NCBI RefSeq assembly: GCF_000722635.1 | Contig: NZ_JOKH01000009.1 | Span: 1 to 64,000, forward strand | Reading direction: 5' to 3' | Origin: Endozoicomonas numazuensis | Lineage (GTDB): Bacteria > Pseudomonadota > Gammaproteobacteria > Pseudomonadales > Endozoicomonadaceae | Length of the DNA: 64,000 nucleotides | Shown here: positions 36,358 to 45,397 of the stretch, in pieces | Numbering within the stretch: position 1 is the stretch's first letter | How the letters are laid out: each line of letters starts with the position of its first letter | The notes under the pieces: generated by a model | What the model was told of the DNA's origin: nothing | Seen by the model: the letters and a program-made list of their open reading frames with translations, nothing else | Database searches by the model: none | Translations under genes and position numbers: made by a program

Positions 36358-37407
36358 TCAATACTCCAGTGGCAATGAAACTGTTTTTCCATCTCTCGCT
36401 GAGAGATAAGCTGCTATCAGTAATTCGAGAGACTTAAGACCTTCTCGACCATCCGTCTCTGGTTCAGCCTTACCTCTAAATGTATCAATCACATTTTTAT
36501 AGTAAAGAGGATGGCCAAAACCATATACTGAAGTTGTTTCATAATTGGCTGAATCAACCTCCTGATCATAGTCCCGGCTATCTGAAAATTGCCATTCCTG
36601 AATTTCATTGACAGCTACGCCACCAATCCTGACAGTTCCCTTCTCTCCCAGAATAGTGATTGACCCTTCCAAATTCCTCGGATAAGTGCACATAGTGACA
36701 GCCATGGATCCAAGCGCACCATTTCTCCAACGAATATTCATAACTCCAGTATCTTCTACTTCGATACTTCTATGCGTAGAGGTCATACATTGGACATCTG
36801 AAACCGGGCCAATCAGCCACTCCATTAAATCAACGTAGTGACTTGCTTGATTCATAAAAGCCCCACCATCAAACTCCCAAGTTCCACACCATTTTGCGCG
36901 GTCATAGTACTCTTGTGGTCGAGTCCAAAATACATTCAGATGCACCATATGGATCTTGCCAAAACGGTTTTCATCCATTGCCCGTTTCAGTAACTGTAAA
37001 GTGGTATTTCTACGATTTTGTTTTACAACAAACAATCGAACTCCTGCTTCATCACACGCCTTCACCATTTTTTGACCATGTGACCACCTCGTAGCCATTG
37101 GCTTTTCGCTAATAACATGAACACCGGCTTCTGCAGCTTTTACAGTTTGTTCAGGGTGAAGTCCACTAGGCGTACACAAAGAAACAGCATCTAGATCCTC
37201 TCTGGCCAACAACTCTTCAAGTTTCTGATATCCTGGCACTTGATATTCGGCTTTAGCCTTTTCCAAAGCAGATGAATCCGTATCGCAGACAGCTACCAAT
37301 TCAAGATCACTGCTATGGCGCTGAAAGGCTTCTCCATGTTTAATGGAAATCCTGCCACACCCCACTAAAGCAACTCTTATTTTTCTGTCTGTTACGATGC
37401 GAAACAT
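36358..37407 (-). CDS. wbpB: WbpB-like UDP-GlcNAcA 3-dehydrogenase
   Basis: A 349-residue Gfo/Idh/MocA oxidoreductase. The N-terminal Rossmann motif is VALVGCGRISIKHGEAF, the EKP motif is HVISEKPMATRW, and the catalytic lysine/histidine region is GGAFMNQASHYVDLMEWLIG. WbpB oxidises C3 of UDP-GlcNAcA with NAD; in Pseudomonas it is coupled to WbpE, and NAD is recycled with 2-oxoglutarate. It stands between wbpA and wbpD on the same strand. Confidence 0.93.
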   Translation of the reverse strand: MFRIVTDRKIRVALVGCGRISIKHGEAFQRHSSDLELVAVCDTDSSALEKAKAEYQVPGYQKLEELLAREDLDAVSLCTPSGLHPEQTVKAAEAGVHVISEKPMATRWSHGQKMVKACDEAGVRLFVVKQNRRNTTLQLLKRAMDENRFGKIHMVHLNVFWTRPQEYYDRAKWCGTWEFDGGAFMNQASHYVDLMEWLIGPVSDVQCMTSTHRSIEVEDTGVMNIRWRNGALGSMAVTMCTYPRNLEGSITILGEKGTVRIGGVAVNEIQEWQFSDSRDYDQEVDSANYETTSVYGFGHPLYYKNVIDTFRGKAEPETDGREGLKSLELLIAAYLSARDGKTVSLPLEY

Positions 37408-37476
37408 AGTTTTTCCTTTTAATAACCTTTAAATCAACCGTTCATAGATTGCAAAACTTCTATCTCTTCAACCTGT

Positions 37477-38790
37477 TCAGGCTTTTACAACATGACTCAA
37501 AGGCTCTAGGTACTTGCCACGAGTATCTACAATAAGATTTGAGTTTTTAAGAATCATTTCATAATCAAATGAGTCATGATTTGTAGCTAATAACACACAG
37601 TCATACTGAGTAATATTTTCCGGGGTCAGCTCAATGCTGCTAAGATCAAAACAATGCTCCCTCATTTCCGGAAAGACTGGTACGTGCGGATCTGAATACT
37701 CTACCAGAGCACCTTTCTTTTCCAGTCTTTCCATTAATTCAACAGCAGGAGATTCACGCATATCATCCACATTTTTCTTATACGCAATTCCAAGCACCAA
37801 AATCCTACTTCCTTTCAAAGATTTCCCTCGCTCATTAAGAGCATCAGTCAACTTGTCGACAACAAATCGAGGCATATAGGTATTAATCTCACCAGCTAAC
37901 TCGATAAAACGAGTATGCAATCCAAACTCTCTTGCCTTCCAAGTTAGATAGAATGGGTCAATCGGTATACAGTGCCCCCCTAAACCAGGACCAGGATAGT
38001 AAGGGGTAAAGCCGAAAGGTTTAGTTGCTGCAGCATTGATGACTTCGTGTATATCAATATCCATACGATCAGCAACAACTTTGAGTTCATTGACCAGACC
38101 AATATTTACTGCTCGATGAATATTTTCGAGCAATTTAGTCATTTCCGCTGCTTTCGTCGATGAAACTGGTACAACCCTATCAATTGCAACACTATACAAT
38201 GCCAAACCTACACTCTTACAAGAGGCTGTATGTCCACCACATACTTTGGGTATAGTCCGTGTTTCAAAGTCTGGATTACCCGGGTCTTCTCGCTCTGGTG
38301 AGTACACTAAAAAGATATCCTCACCAACTTCCAACCCACCCTGTTTAATTCTTGGAAGCAGCTCTTCTTCAGTTGTTCCTGGATATGTAGTACTCTCTAA
38401 CGAAACAACTTGAGCTTTACGCAAATAAGGTACTAGAGCATCAATAGTTTCAATGACAAAACTTAAATCAGGCTCACGGTATTTATTCAGTGGAGTAGGA
38501 ACACAAAGTATTAGAGCATCAGCATCACTCGCTCTAGAGAAGTCAGTGGTTGCTTCAAAAAGATTTTTTTCTATAGCATTTGCAATATCGTTTGAGGAAA
38601 TGTGTTCAATATAACTCAACCCATCATTCAATTTATCTACTTTTGTTGGGTCAATATCGATTCCCAAAACGCTATATCCTTCATCGACATAACGCAGCAT
38701 AAGAGGTAGACCAACATATCCAAGACCTACAATACCAATCGTAGCTTTTTTACTGTAAATCTTGTCAATTAATTGCTTCTCTATATTCAC
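37477..38790 (-). CDS. wbpA: UDP-GlcNAc 6-dehydrogenase, WbpA-like
   Basis: A 437-residue UDP-sugar dehydrogenase of the WecC/WbpA type. It has the NAD-binding [20 protein letters not shown], the [20 protein letters not shown] region, [15 protein letters not shown], the catalytic cysteine in [20 protein letters not shown] and the C-terminal UDP-binding domain starting [18 protein letters not shown]. It oxidises UDP-GlcNAc to UDP-GlcNAcA, the first committed step. It is the first gene of the locus in transcription direction. An IS30 element now lies about 260 bp upstream, between it and the ops leader. Confidence 0.95.
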   Translation of the reverse strand: MNIEKQLIDKIYSKKATIGIVGLGYVGLPLMLRYVDEGYSVLGIDIDPTKVDKLNDGLSYIEHISSNDIANAIEKNLFEATTDFSRASDADALILCVPTPLNKYREPDLSFVIETIDALVPYLRKAQVVSLESTTYPGTTEEELLPRIKQGGLEVGEDIFLVYSPEREDPGNPDFETRTIPKVCGGHTASCKSVGLALYSVAIDRVVPVSSTKAAEMTKLLENIHRAVNIGLVNELKVVADRMDIDIHEVINAAATKPFGFTPYYPGPGLGGHCIPIDPFYLTWKAREFGLHTRFIELAGEINTYMPRFVVDKLTDALNERGKSLKGSRILVLGIAYKKNVDDMRESPAVELMERLEKKGALVEYSDPHVPVFPEMREHCFDLSSIELTPENITQYDCVLLATNHDSFDYEMILKNSNLIVDTRGKYLEPLSHVVKA

Positions 38791-39045
38791 CTATGAAACC
38801 CTATAAAAATTTAATCAAAGCTGAGATATACCTAATGCTATGCACTAACAAACTCACCAATGGAGACACCCAAAAAAAAAACTAAACTTTCTTCGATCTA
38901 ACTGTTCTAAATAAAACTATAGAAGTTATAGCCTAACAACTTTCTTAACCAAACTAGTCATTCTCTCTGATATGATTTTCAACACTGCTTCCAGCAATTT
39001 TTAACATAATTCAAAAAGCATTCCACTTTTTTGTGCAGTATAGAT
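38791..39045 (-). other. wbpA leader, distal to the IS30 element
   Basis: An AT-rich 255-bp stretch between wbpA and the IS30 element. With 40171-40679 it formed one folC-wbpA gap of about 760 bp before the insertion. No gene or clear promoter is seen. Confidence 0.45.
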
Positions 39046-40170
39046 ATGCCTGAATCCGTATCATAAGTGCATAACCTCTGTAATCAACTGATCGCTACAC
39101 ACCTTTGAAATGAATCAAGACTCAGGGGTACTCTGTTAGCGACGAAACCAAGCAAAGGAAGCCAAGGATGGCCTATACACACCTGAGCCTTGAAGAAAGA
39201 AATTATATCGAACTTCAACTGAAAGAAGGAGTCTCTCAAAATAAGATTGCCAAGGCACTGGGGCGATCCCAGAGTAGCTTGTCCCGCGAGCTGGGCCGCA
39301 ATACAGGACAAAGAGGCTACCGTCACAAGCAAGCGCACGGCAAGGCTGAAGAACGGCATAAGGAAAAGACCAAGTCGATAAAGCTTACTGATGACATTAA
39401 ACAACGGATTGAGCGTGATATCAGAGAAGACTGGAGCCCTGAGCAAGTTGTCGGAAGGCTCGAGCAGGAAGGTGTCATAAAGCTTCATCATGAGACCGTT
39501 TACCAGTTCATACTGGAAGACAAAAAAACCGGTGGAACGCTTTATAAGCACTTGCGCCACCAAGGTAAAACGTACCGAAAACGATATGGTTCAGCCCATA
39601 ATCGAACAGGCATTCCTAACCGTGTTGGCATAGAACACCGTCCGGAGATTGCTAATGACCGGAAACGGGTTGGAGACTGGGAAGCCGATACAATAATTGG
39701 CAAAAACCATAAAGGAGCCGTTGTCACAATGGATGAGCGCAAGACCAAGCTTCGCCTTGCAGTACCACTGCCAGGAAAGAAGGCGAAAGCAGTTAAACAG
39801 GCGATGGTTAGCTCTCTCAAGCCTTTAAAGAAGTTTGTCAAAACCATAACTTACGACAATGGAAGAGAATTTGTTGAGCATGAAGAGGTAGCAAAAGCTT
39901 TGAGCTGTGACAGCTATTTCGCTGTACCCTATCACTCATGGGAGAGAGGCCAGAATGAAAACGCTAATGGTCTGCTAAGGCAGTATTTTCCCAAGTCGAT
40001 GGAGCTTGATAATGTCACAGACAAAGAAGTCATCATTGCGGTCGATAAGCTGAATGGTAGACCTAGAAAATGCCTGGGTTACAAAACCCCTTATGAGGCA
40101 TTTAAAGAGTTAACAGGAATAGATGCAAGAAAAGTCATGGGTTATGCACTTATGACTTGAATTCAGGATG
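39046..40170 (+). mobile_element. IS30-family element with ATG target duplication
   Basis: The element runs 39049-40167 (1119 bp) with 28-bp terminal inverted repeats (39049-39076 and 40140-40167). They share CCTGAAT at the outer end and TCATAAGTGCATAACC inside. ATG is duplicated at 39046-39048 and 40168-40170. It holds one intact transposase gene on the plus strand, opposite to the polysaccharide genes. Confidence 0.93.
39168..40160 (+). CDS. IS30-family transposase
   Basis: A 330-residue complete IS30-type transposase. It begins with the helix-turn-helix YTHLSLEERNYIELQLKEGV and AKALGRSQSSLSRELGRN. The DDE catalytic core contains VGDWEADTIIGKNHKGAVVT (first D), ITYDNGREFVEHEEVA (second D) and PYHSWERGQNENANGLLRQY (E). 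The stop codon lies inside the right inverted repeat, as often in this family. The gene has no interruption, so the element may be active. Confidence 0.96.
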   Translation: MAYTHLSLEERNYIELQLKEGVSQNKIAKALGRSQSSLSRELGRNTGQRGYRHKQAHGKAEERHKEKTKSIKLTDDIKQRIERDIREDWSPEQVVGRLEQEGVIKLHHETVYQFILEDKKTGGTLYKHLRHQGKTYRKRYGSAHNRTGIPNRVGIEHRPEIANDRKRVGDWEADTIIGKNHKGAVVTMDERKTKLRLAVPLPGKKAKAVKQAMVSSLKPLKKFVKTITYDNGREFVEHEEVAKALSCDSYFAVPYHSWERGQNENANGLLRQYFPKSMELDNVTDKEVIIAVDKLNGRPRKCLGYKTPYEAFKELTGIDARKVMGYALMT

Positions 40171-40679
40171 AAAAACTTCCATATTTAGCGAATTACTTCT
40201 TATATTTTAAATATGAAGATGAAAATCATCTGACTTTTGGCTAATTTACCAATGCCTGCATGAGTTTTCCTTACTAGAATCTATAGTCAATCTAAACTCA
40301 ACACAAAGCCATTAAGCCTACTTCTTCATTAGTTGATATGATGTAAATGGTAGCCATAAAGTTCGTTCACCCAAAGTCTTCAAAGTCATACTTTGAAATT
40401 TTTGCTCACAACATTTAGCCACGCTACCGCCCTTCAGATCACACTCACTCTGAAAAGCAGTATATAAAATTGTATTTTCCAAAGGCCATAGCCCATAGAA
40501 TTTGCTCAAAAGTCAGACAATCGCTACAAGAAAAACCACTCCACCAATCAAAGTCGTATTTCTACAAGGCTGCCAATCATACACATTCTAACCTATACTA
40601 ACCAGCCGCATTACACGACAGTCCATTACTCATTTCTTCGGGAAACACTCAAGTATATGTCGCGCCTATAAGGGAAAGA
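40171..40679 (-). promoter_or_regulatory. Promoter-proximal leader of the polysaccharide locus
   Basis: This 509-bp stretch between folC and the IS30 element holds the ops site and presumably the main promoter. A 63-codon open frame on the minus strand (40318-40509) runs through the ops core and has no family resemblance, so I read it as noncoding leader. Confidence 0.6.
40420..40431 (-). promoter_or_regulatory. ops element (JUMPstart core, RfaH recruitment site)
   Basis: On the minus strand the 12 bases read GGCGGTAGCGTG, identical to the enterobacterial ops core, preceded by a CTGAA stretch as in JUMPstart sequences. Known role: transcribing RNA polymerase pauses at ops and loads RfaH, which suppresses termination over long polysaccharide operons. 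It faces wbpA and the whole locus. A TATACT hexamer about 35-40 bp upstream on the same strand (near 40460) could be the -10 box of the operon promoter, though no good -35 is seen. The IS30 insertion lies between ops and wbpA. Confidence 0.85.
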
Positions 40680-41996
40680 TTATTTAGAAGGGAGGGCTTC
40701 GCCATTACTGATCAAAATCGCACCAACAGTCAAAAACGAACCAACAACGAGAACCCTATCTCTGCTCGTCGAAGCCTCTACGAGCTGTTGAAAACCTAGC
40801 TCTGTACTTTCAGCTTTATCTGGCAACTCAGAATACCTGGCCACTGCCTCACTGAGATCATCTTTACCAAGAGCTCTCGGCGAGTCAAAATCAGTAACGA
40901 CCCACTCATCTACGACCTCTGCTAGAGACTCGATAACTCCGTGATAGTCTTTATCTTTGAAGATAGCAATCAATGCTCGAGTTTTTCCTGGTACCGGATC
41001 TGCCTTGAGGCGCTCCACCAGTTTGCCAGCTGCCTGAGGGTTATGAGCTACATCGAGAATGACCTCAACTTTCTCCCCACGCTGATTGATTTCAACTACT
41101 TTTTCATAGCGACCTGGCAGGCTCGATGCCTTCAAACCTTCTACGATAGCATCACGATTTACTACTTCAGGTAAAAACTGTATCGCTTGTAGAGCAGTGG
41201 TCGCATTATCGATGACCAATGCAGGTATAGGCAGGTAAGCGTACTCAAGAGGTTCGCCAGTCTTGGCCAATCCCTTCCAACTCCATGTACTGTTCTCTTC
41301 CCTTAACTCAAACTCCTTCTTTCTTCTATATAAAGCCGACTCTAACCTGACAGCTTGCTCGACGATACTGTTTGGTATTTCCACACCCCCAAATACAGCG
41401 GGCTTTTCCGGTCGGAAGATTCCGGCCTTCTCTTTTGCGATGGCTTCGATACTGTACCCCAGCCAGTCCTGATGATCCAACCCTACGGTAGTAATTACCG
41501 AAACATCTGGTTCGATGACATTGGTCGCATCCAGACGACCACCAAGACCTACTTCCATAAGTGCTATGTCTATTTTCTCTTTCTGAAACACGTCCACAGC
41601 CAGCAATACTGCAAACTCAAAATAGGAGAGCCAGTCCCCATCGAGACCCTCATTCACTTTTTCGAAAGAGTTACACAGTGCTTCATCACTGGCTTCAACA
41701 TTATTCACTTTAATTCGTTCGTTGAATCGTAGGAGATGAGGTGAGGTATACACACCCACCTTGTAGCCAGCAGCAAGAAGTATGGATTCGAGAATAGCCA
41801 CTGTAGATCCCTTACCGTTAGTACCTCCTACAGTAATAACAAAAGGCGCGGGCTTGAGGAGATCGAGCCTTTCAGCCACTTTCCTTATTCTGTCCAGCCC
41901 AAGCTCCATCTCATGTTCAGGCCGGGTATTTTCCAACCAGTCAAGCCAATCAGACAGCTGCTCAAAAGGAGGCTGACTGTTTTGCTGGTGCGTCAT
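40680..41996 (-). CDS. folC: Dihydrofolate synthase / folylpolyglutamate synthase
   Basis: About 438 residues of the Mur-ligase fold. The ATP-binding loop is FVITVGGTNGKGSTVAILES, followed by YKVGVYTSPHLLRFNERIKV, EVGLGGRLDATNVIEPDVSV, TVGLDHQDWLGYSIEAIAKEKA and VILDVAHNPQAA. It adds glutamate to dihydropteroate and then to folates. I chose the ATG at 41996 with AAGGA 8 nt upstream; the frame opens 12 codons earlier. The accD-folC order is conserved. In Pseudomonas a SPOR-domain gene (dedD) and cvpA follow; here the polysaccharide locus takes that place. Confidence 0.96.
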   Translation of the reverse strand: MTHQQNSQPPFEQLSDWLDWLENTRPEHEMELGLDRIRKVAERLDLLKPAPFVITVGGTNGKGSTVAILESILLAAGYKVGVYTSPHLLRFNERIKVNNVEASDEALCNSFEKVNEGLDGDWLSYFEFAVLLAVDVFQKEKIDIALMEVGLGGRLDATNVIEPDVSVITTVGLDHQDWLGYSIEAIAKEKAGIFRPEKPAVFGGVEIPNSIVEQAVRLESALYRRKKEFELREENSTWSWKGLAKTGEPLEYAYLPIPALVIDNATTALQAIQFLPEVVNRDAIVEGLKASSLPGRYEKVVEINQRGEKVEVILDVAHNPQAAGKLVERLKADPVPGKTRALIAIFKDKDYHGVIESLAEVVDEWVVTDFDSPRALGKDDLSEAVARYSELPDKAESTELGFQQLVEASTSRDRVLVVGSFLTVGAILISNGEALPSK

Positions 41997-42122
41997 GGAG
42001 GGATTCCTTAGAAGAACATCAAAGGTCAGCATGATAGAGGGGAGTGATTGGCAGGTAAATAGTTTTACCTAATGGTAATGTAGGAAAATCGTGAACAGCG
42101 TATGATTTACATAATTAAGTCA

Positions 42123-42148
42123 AGTGACTACCCGTCAGGGCAGTCACT
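42123..42148 (-). terminator. Hairpin after accD, possible terminator
   Basis: On the minus strand AGTGACT and AGTCACT, with inner CCC/GGG pairs, form a stem about 16 bp after the accD stop. The following T-tract is weak, so termination may be partial, with read-through into folC. Confidence 0.5.
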
Positions 42149-42163
42149 CAATCATTTCAGCTA

Positions 42164-43093
42164 TCACCCTGCAGCAGTAATAACTTCATCTTCAACTGCG
42201 TCAAAGTCAGAATCTGACTCAACAGGAACCGCAGCCATTCCCTGCATTTTTCTGCAAAGGCGAGCTATTGTCGACCGCATTTCACCACGATCAACAATCA
42301 TATCAATGGCACCATGCTCGAGCAGAAACTCACTGCGCTGGAAGCCCTCTGGCAACTTCTCACGAACAGTCTGTTCGATAACCCGGGGACCAGCAAAACC
42401 AATCAACGCACCTGGCTCAGCAATATTGGTATCACCCAGCATAGCCAGAGAAGCAGACACGCCACCATACACAGGGTCTGTCAGAACCGAAAAGTAAGGT
42501 ACACCCTGCTGCTTCATACGTTCTAATGCAGCACTGGTTTTAGCCATCTGCATCAGGGAAAACAACGCTTCCTGCATACGAGCTCCACCACTGGCAGAAA
42601 AGCAGACCAATGGAATTTTGAGCTCCAGACTCAGTTCTGCAGCACGAGCAAACTTCTCACCGACAACTGATCCCATTGAGCCACCCATGAAGCTGAACTC
42701 AAAGGCGACAGCAATAACAGGCAAACCTTCCAGCTGCCCCTTCATTGCAATCAAGGCATCCTTTTCGCCCGTTTGCTTCTGAGCTGATGCGAGGCGATCC
42801 TTGTACTTCTTTGAATCCCGAAACTTGAGCTTATCGACAGGCTCAATTTCTGAGAACAACTCTTCAGTTCCGCTCTTATCCAGAAAATATTCCAGACGCT
42901 TTCGCGCACCAACACGCATGTGATGACTGCACTTGGGACAGACATCCAGATTTCTCTCAAGCTCCGGACGGTACAGAACCGACTCACACTTAACACACTT
43001 GCGCCACAATCCCTCTGGCACATTACTGCTCTTCTGCTGACTCGTAGAACGTGACAGCGAAGGTATCAGTTTGTCGACTAGCCAGTTACTCAT
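42164..43093 (-). CDS. accD: Acetyl-CoA carboxylase carboxyltransferase beta subunit
   Basis: A 309-residue AccD. The N-terminal zinc ribbon is [20 protein letters not shown] plus PKCSHH, and the crotonase-like core shows [20 protein letters not shown] and [20 protein letters not shown]. With AccA it transfers the carboxyl group from biotin to acetyl-CoA, the first step of fatty acid synthesis. It ends in an acidic tail of about 20 residues. It follows trpA after a 233-bp gap that contains a 19-bp tandem repeat. Confidence 0.97.
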   Translation of the reverse strand: MSNWLVDKLIPSLSRSTSQQKSSNVPEGLWRKCVKCESVLYRPELERNLDVCPKCSHHMRVGARKRLEYFLDKSGTEELFSEIEPVDKLKFRDSKKYKDRLASAQKQTGEKDALIAMKGQLEGLPVIAVAFEFSFMGGSMGSVVGEKFARAAELSLELKIPLVCFSASGGARMQEALFSLMQMAKTSAALERMKQQGVPYFSVLTDPVYGGVSASLAMLGDTNIAEPGALIGFAGPRVIEQTVREKLPEGFQRSEFLLEHGAIDMIVDRGEMRSTIARLCRKMQGMAAVPVESDSDFDAVEDEVITAAG

Positions 43094-43260
43094 TCACGCT
43101 TCCTGTCTATTGGCATCAGACCTGAAAGAAGGAGTCATTCAAAGTACTCCCTCACATCTACTGCCTTTAATTCATGCCGTTCATGACGTTATCCTGTTCA
43201 GGACTGAGAGCCATGAAGCTCTTCATCACCGAGAGTCATGAAAAACAACTCCATCGCTCA

Positions 43261-43317
43261 CGGCTATCTATACAGCTCACGGCTATCTATACAGCTCACG
43301 GCTATCTATACAGCTCA
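43261..43317. repeat. 19-bp tandem repeat, three copies
   Basis: Three identical units of CGGCTATCTATACAGCTCA stand head to tail, with partial units on both sides (GCTCA before, CGGCT after). They lie in the trpA-accD gap, starting about 10 bp after the trpA stop codon. No protein-coding meaning is seen. Confidence 0.95.
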
Positions 43318-43326
43318 CGGCTGTAT

Positions 43327-44127
43327 TTAACCTTTATCCATTGCCTGACGCATTTCTTCGAGATGATCAGAGACCTTGTCAATGGCACCTTCGCTCTGGC
43401 TGTCATAATTGGCCAGTTCAGATACCAACAGGGAACCTACAACAACCCCATCTGCGACCGAAGAAATGGCAGCTGCTGACTCACCATCCCGGATACCAAA
43501 CCCAACACCCACTGGCAGGTCGGTAAATCCTTTAATATGAGCCACTCTGGACTGAACACTGCCCAGATCCAGCTTACTGGATCCTGTCACGCCTTTAAGA
43601 GAGACGTAGTACACAAATCCTGAAGCAACAGAACAAATCTTGCGAATGCGCTCATCGGTCGTCGTTGGCGTAATCAGATTAATCATGTCAATCTGCCTTG
43701 GCTTCAAGTGCTCAACCAGATCTCCAGCAAACTCTGCGGGTAAATCCACAATCAGAACACCATCCACTCCAGCCTCAGCCGCCCGAGTTGCAAACACCTC
43801 ATAACCCATAATTTCAACTGGGTTCAGATAGCCCATCAGGACAATCGGGGTAGTATTATCGTTTTCCCTGAAGCGAGTTACCATTGAAAAAACGTCATTC
43901 AATGTAACACCTTGTGATAATGCGCGCTCATGAGCTTCTGCAATCACAGGTCCATCAGCCATCGGATCAGAGAATGGGAACCCAAGTTCAATCAGATTTG
44001 CGCCGCTGGCTACCATCTTATGCAGGATATCCACGGTCTTCTCAGCCGGGTCACCTGCAGTAATATAGGGCATCAGAGCCTTACGCCCATTCTTGGACAA
44101 TTGTTCAAAGCACTGTTTAATTCTCAT
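43327..44127 (-). CDS. trpA: Tryptophan synthase alpha subunit
   Basis: A 266-residue TIM barrel. The catalytic residues are in ANLIELGFPFSDPMADGPVI (Glu) and GVDGVLIVDLPAEFAGDL (Asp), and the phosphate loop is PVGVGFGIRDGESAAAI. It cleaves indole-3-glycerol phosphate and passes indole to TrpB. It follows trpB with a 19-bp gap; the trpF-trpB-trpA-accD order is conserved in many gammaproteobacteria. Confidence 0.97.
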   Translation of the reverse strand: MRIKQCFEQLSKNGRKALMPYITAGDPAEKTVDILHKMVASGANLIELGFPFSDPMADGPVIAEAHERALSQGVTLNDVFSMVTRFRENDNTTPIVLMGYLNPVEIMGYEVFATRAAEAGVDGVLIVDLPAEFAGDLVEHLKPRQIDMINLITPTTTDERIRKICSVASGFVYYVSLKGVTGSSKLDLGSVQSRVAHIKGFTDLPVGVGFGIRDGESAAAISSVADGVVVGSLLVSELANYDSQSEGAIDKVSDHLEEMRQAMDKG

Positions 44128-44146
44128 AATTACTCTCCCCCATTGC

Positions 44147-45397
44147 TCAGAACGTCAGTCCATCTATTTCAGCCACGGTATGGATATCCTTGTCTCCACG
44201 ACCAGAAAGGTTAACCAGAATAATCTGATCCTTATCCATGGTTGGAGCCAGCTTTTCAGCAAAAGCCAAGGCATGAGAACTTTCCAGAGCCGGCATAATT
44301 CCTTCCATACGTGTCAGACTTCTAAATGCAGCCAGCGCCTCATCATCTGTTACACAAGGGTATTCAGCACGCCCCACCGACCTGAGATGACTGTGCTCCG
44401 GTCCTACTCCCGGATAATCCAGACCCGCAGAGACCGAATAACTCTCTATAATCTGACCATCGTCGTCACACATCAGGTAGCTTCGCTGCCCCTGAAAAAC
44501 GCCCTGCCTTTCGGCAGACATTCGTGCAGCATGCTCTCCAGACTCGACACCGTGACCACCGGCTTCAACACCGTATATCTTGACACTTTCGTCCTGCAGA
44601 AACTCATAAAACAGCCCCATGGCATTGGAGCCGCCTCCCACACACGCTACTAATGCGTCGGGCAGGCGCTGAGTCATCTCCTGACATTGTCTTCGTGCTT
44701 CACGACCAATAACGCTTTGGAAGTTACGAACCATTTCCGGATAAGGGTGAGGCCCGCAAACCGTACCAAGAATGTAAAAGGTTTCTTCGGGACGGGTTAC
44801 CCAGTCACGCAGCGCTTCATTGATCGCATCTTTTAGTGTCTGTGAGCCACTTTCGACAGGAACAACCGTAGCGCCTAACAGCTTCATACGATAGACATTC
44901 AGAGCCTGACGTTTTACGTCTTTGGCGCCCATGTAAACAATGCATTCCAACCCCAAACGGGCAGCCACTGTCGCAGTCGCCACACCATGCTGGCCTGCAC
45001 CGGTCTCAGCAATAATCCGCTTTTTACCCATGTGCTTAGCCAGCAAAGCCTGACCAATCGCATGATTGATTTTATGGGCACCGGTATGGTTCAGGTCTTC
45101 ACGCTTCAGGTAGATTTGTGCACCACCCAGAGTGTCAGACCACCGTTGTGCATGATAAAGCGGAGAGGGCCTGCCTACGTAATGAGCCAGATCACGATCA
45201 AAGTCAGCCTGAAAATCCGGATCATTCCAAAGTTTCTTGTAGGTCGCTTCCAACTCTTCAAGAACACACATAAGGGTTTCAGCGACATAACGACCACCAA
45301 AACGCCCAAAATGACCGGTTTCATCCGGAAGATCTTTCAACTTTTTATAATCAATCTTCTTATCTATCTTCTTATCTATCTTCTTATCTATAGTCAT
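44147..45397 (-). CDS. trpB: Tryptophan synthase beta subunit
   Basis: A 416-residue PLP enzyme that joins indole and serine. The PLP lysine is in [20 protein letters not shown], the catalytic glutamate in [13 protein letters not shown], and the cofactor-phosphate loop is [11 protein letters not shown]. The N-terminus is unusual: after MTI the sequence repeats DKKI three times before the conserved [20 protein letters not shown], encoded by a 12-bp tandem repeat. The ATG overlaps the trpF stop (ATGA), so the two are coupled. The extension precedes the folded core and is probably neutral. Confidence 0.97.
   Translation of the reverse strand: MTIDKKIDKKIDKKIDYKKLKDLPDETGHFGRFGGRYVAETLMCVLEELEATYKKLWNDPDFQADFDRDLAHYVGRPSPLYHAQRWSDTLGGAQIYLKREDLNHTGAHKINHAIGQALLAKHMGKKRIIAETGAGQHGVATATVAARLGLECIVYMGAKDVKRQALNVYRMKLLGATVVPVESGSQTLKDAINEALRDWVTRPEETFYILGTVCGPHPYPEMVRNFQSVIGREARRQCQEMTQRLPDALVACVGGGSNAMGLFYEFLQDESVKIYGVEAGGHGVESGEHAARMSAERQGVFQGQRSYLMCDDDGQIIESYSVSAGLDYPGVGPEHSHLRSVGRAEYPCVTDDEALAAFRSLTRMEGIMPALESSHALAFAEKLAPTMDKDQIILVNLSGRGDKDIHTVAEIDGLTF
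45354..45389. repeat. 12-bp in-frame tandem repeat in the 5' end of trpB
   Basis: Three exact units of ATCTTCTTATCT (plus strand) encode repeated DKKI in the TrpB N-terminus. As the unit is a multiple of three, copy-number change would not shift the frame. Confidence 0.95.

Noticed and set aside
38791-39167. A wzz chain-length regulator near the start of the locus
   Set aside because: No Wzz-type protein with two membrane segments and a coiled periplasmic domain was found anywhere in the window.
40318-40509. 63-codon open frame on the minus strand
   Set aside because: It runs through the ops core and has no family-like sequence; it is better explained as untranslated leader.
43261-43317. 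Tandem repeats as a CRISPR array
   Set aside because: Units are contiguous with no spacers and no cas genes are present.
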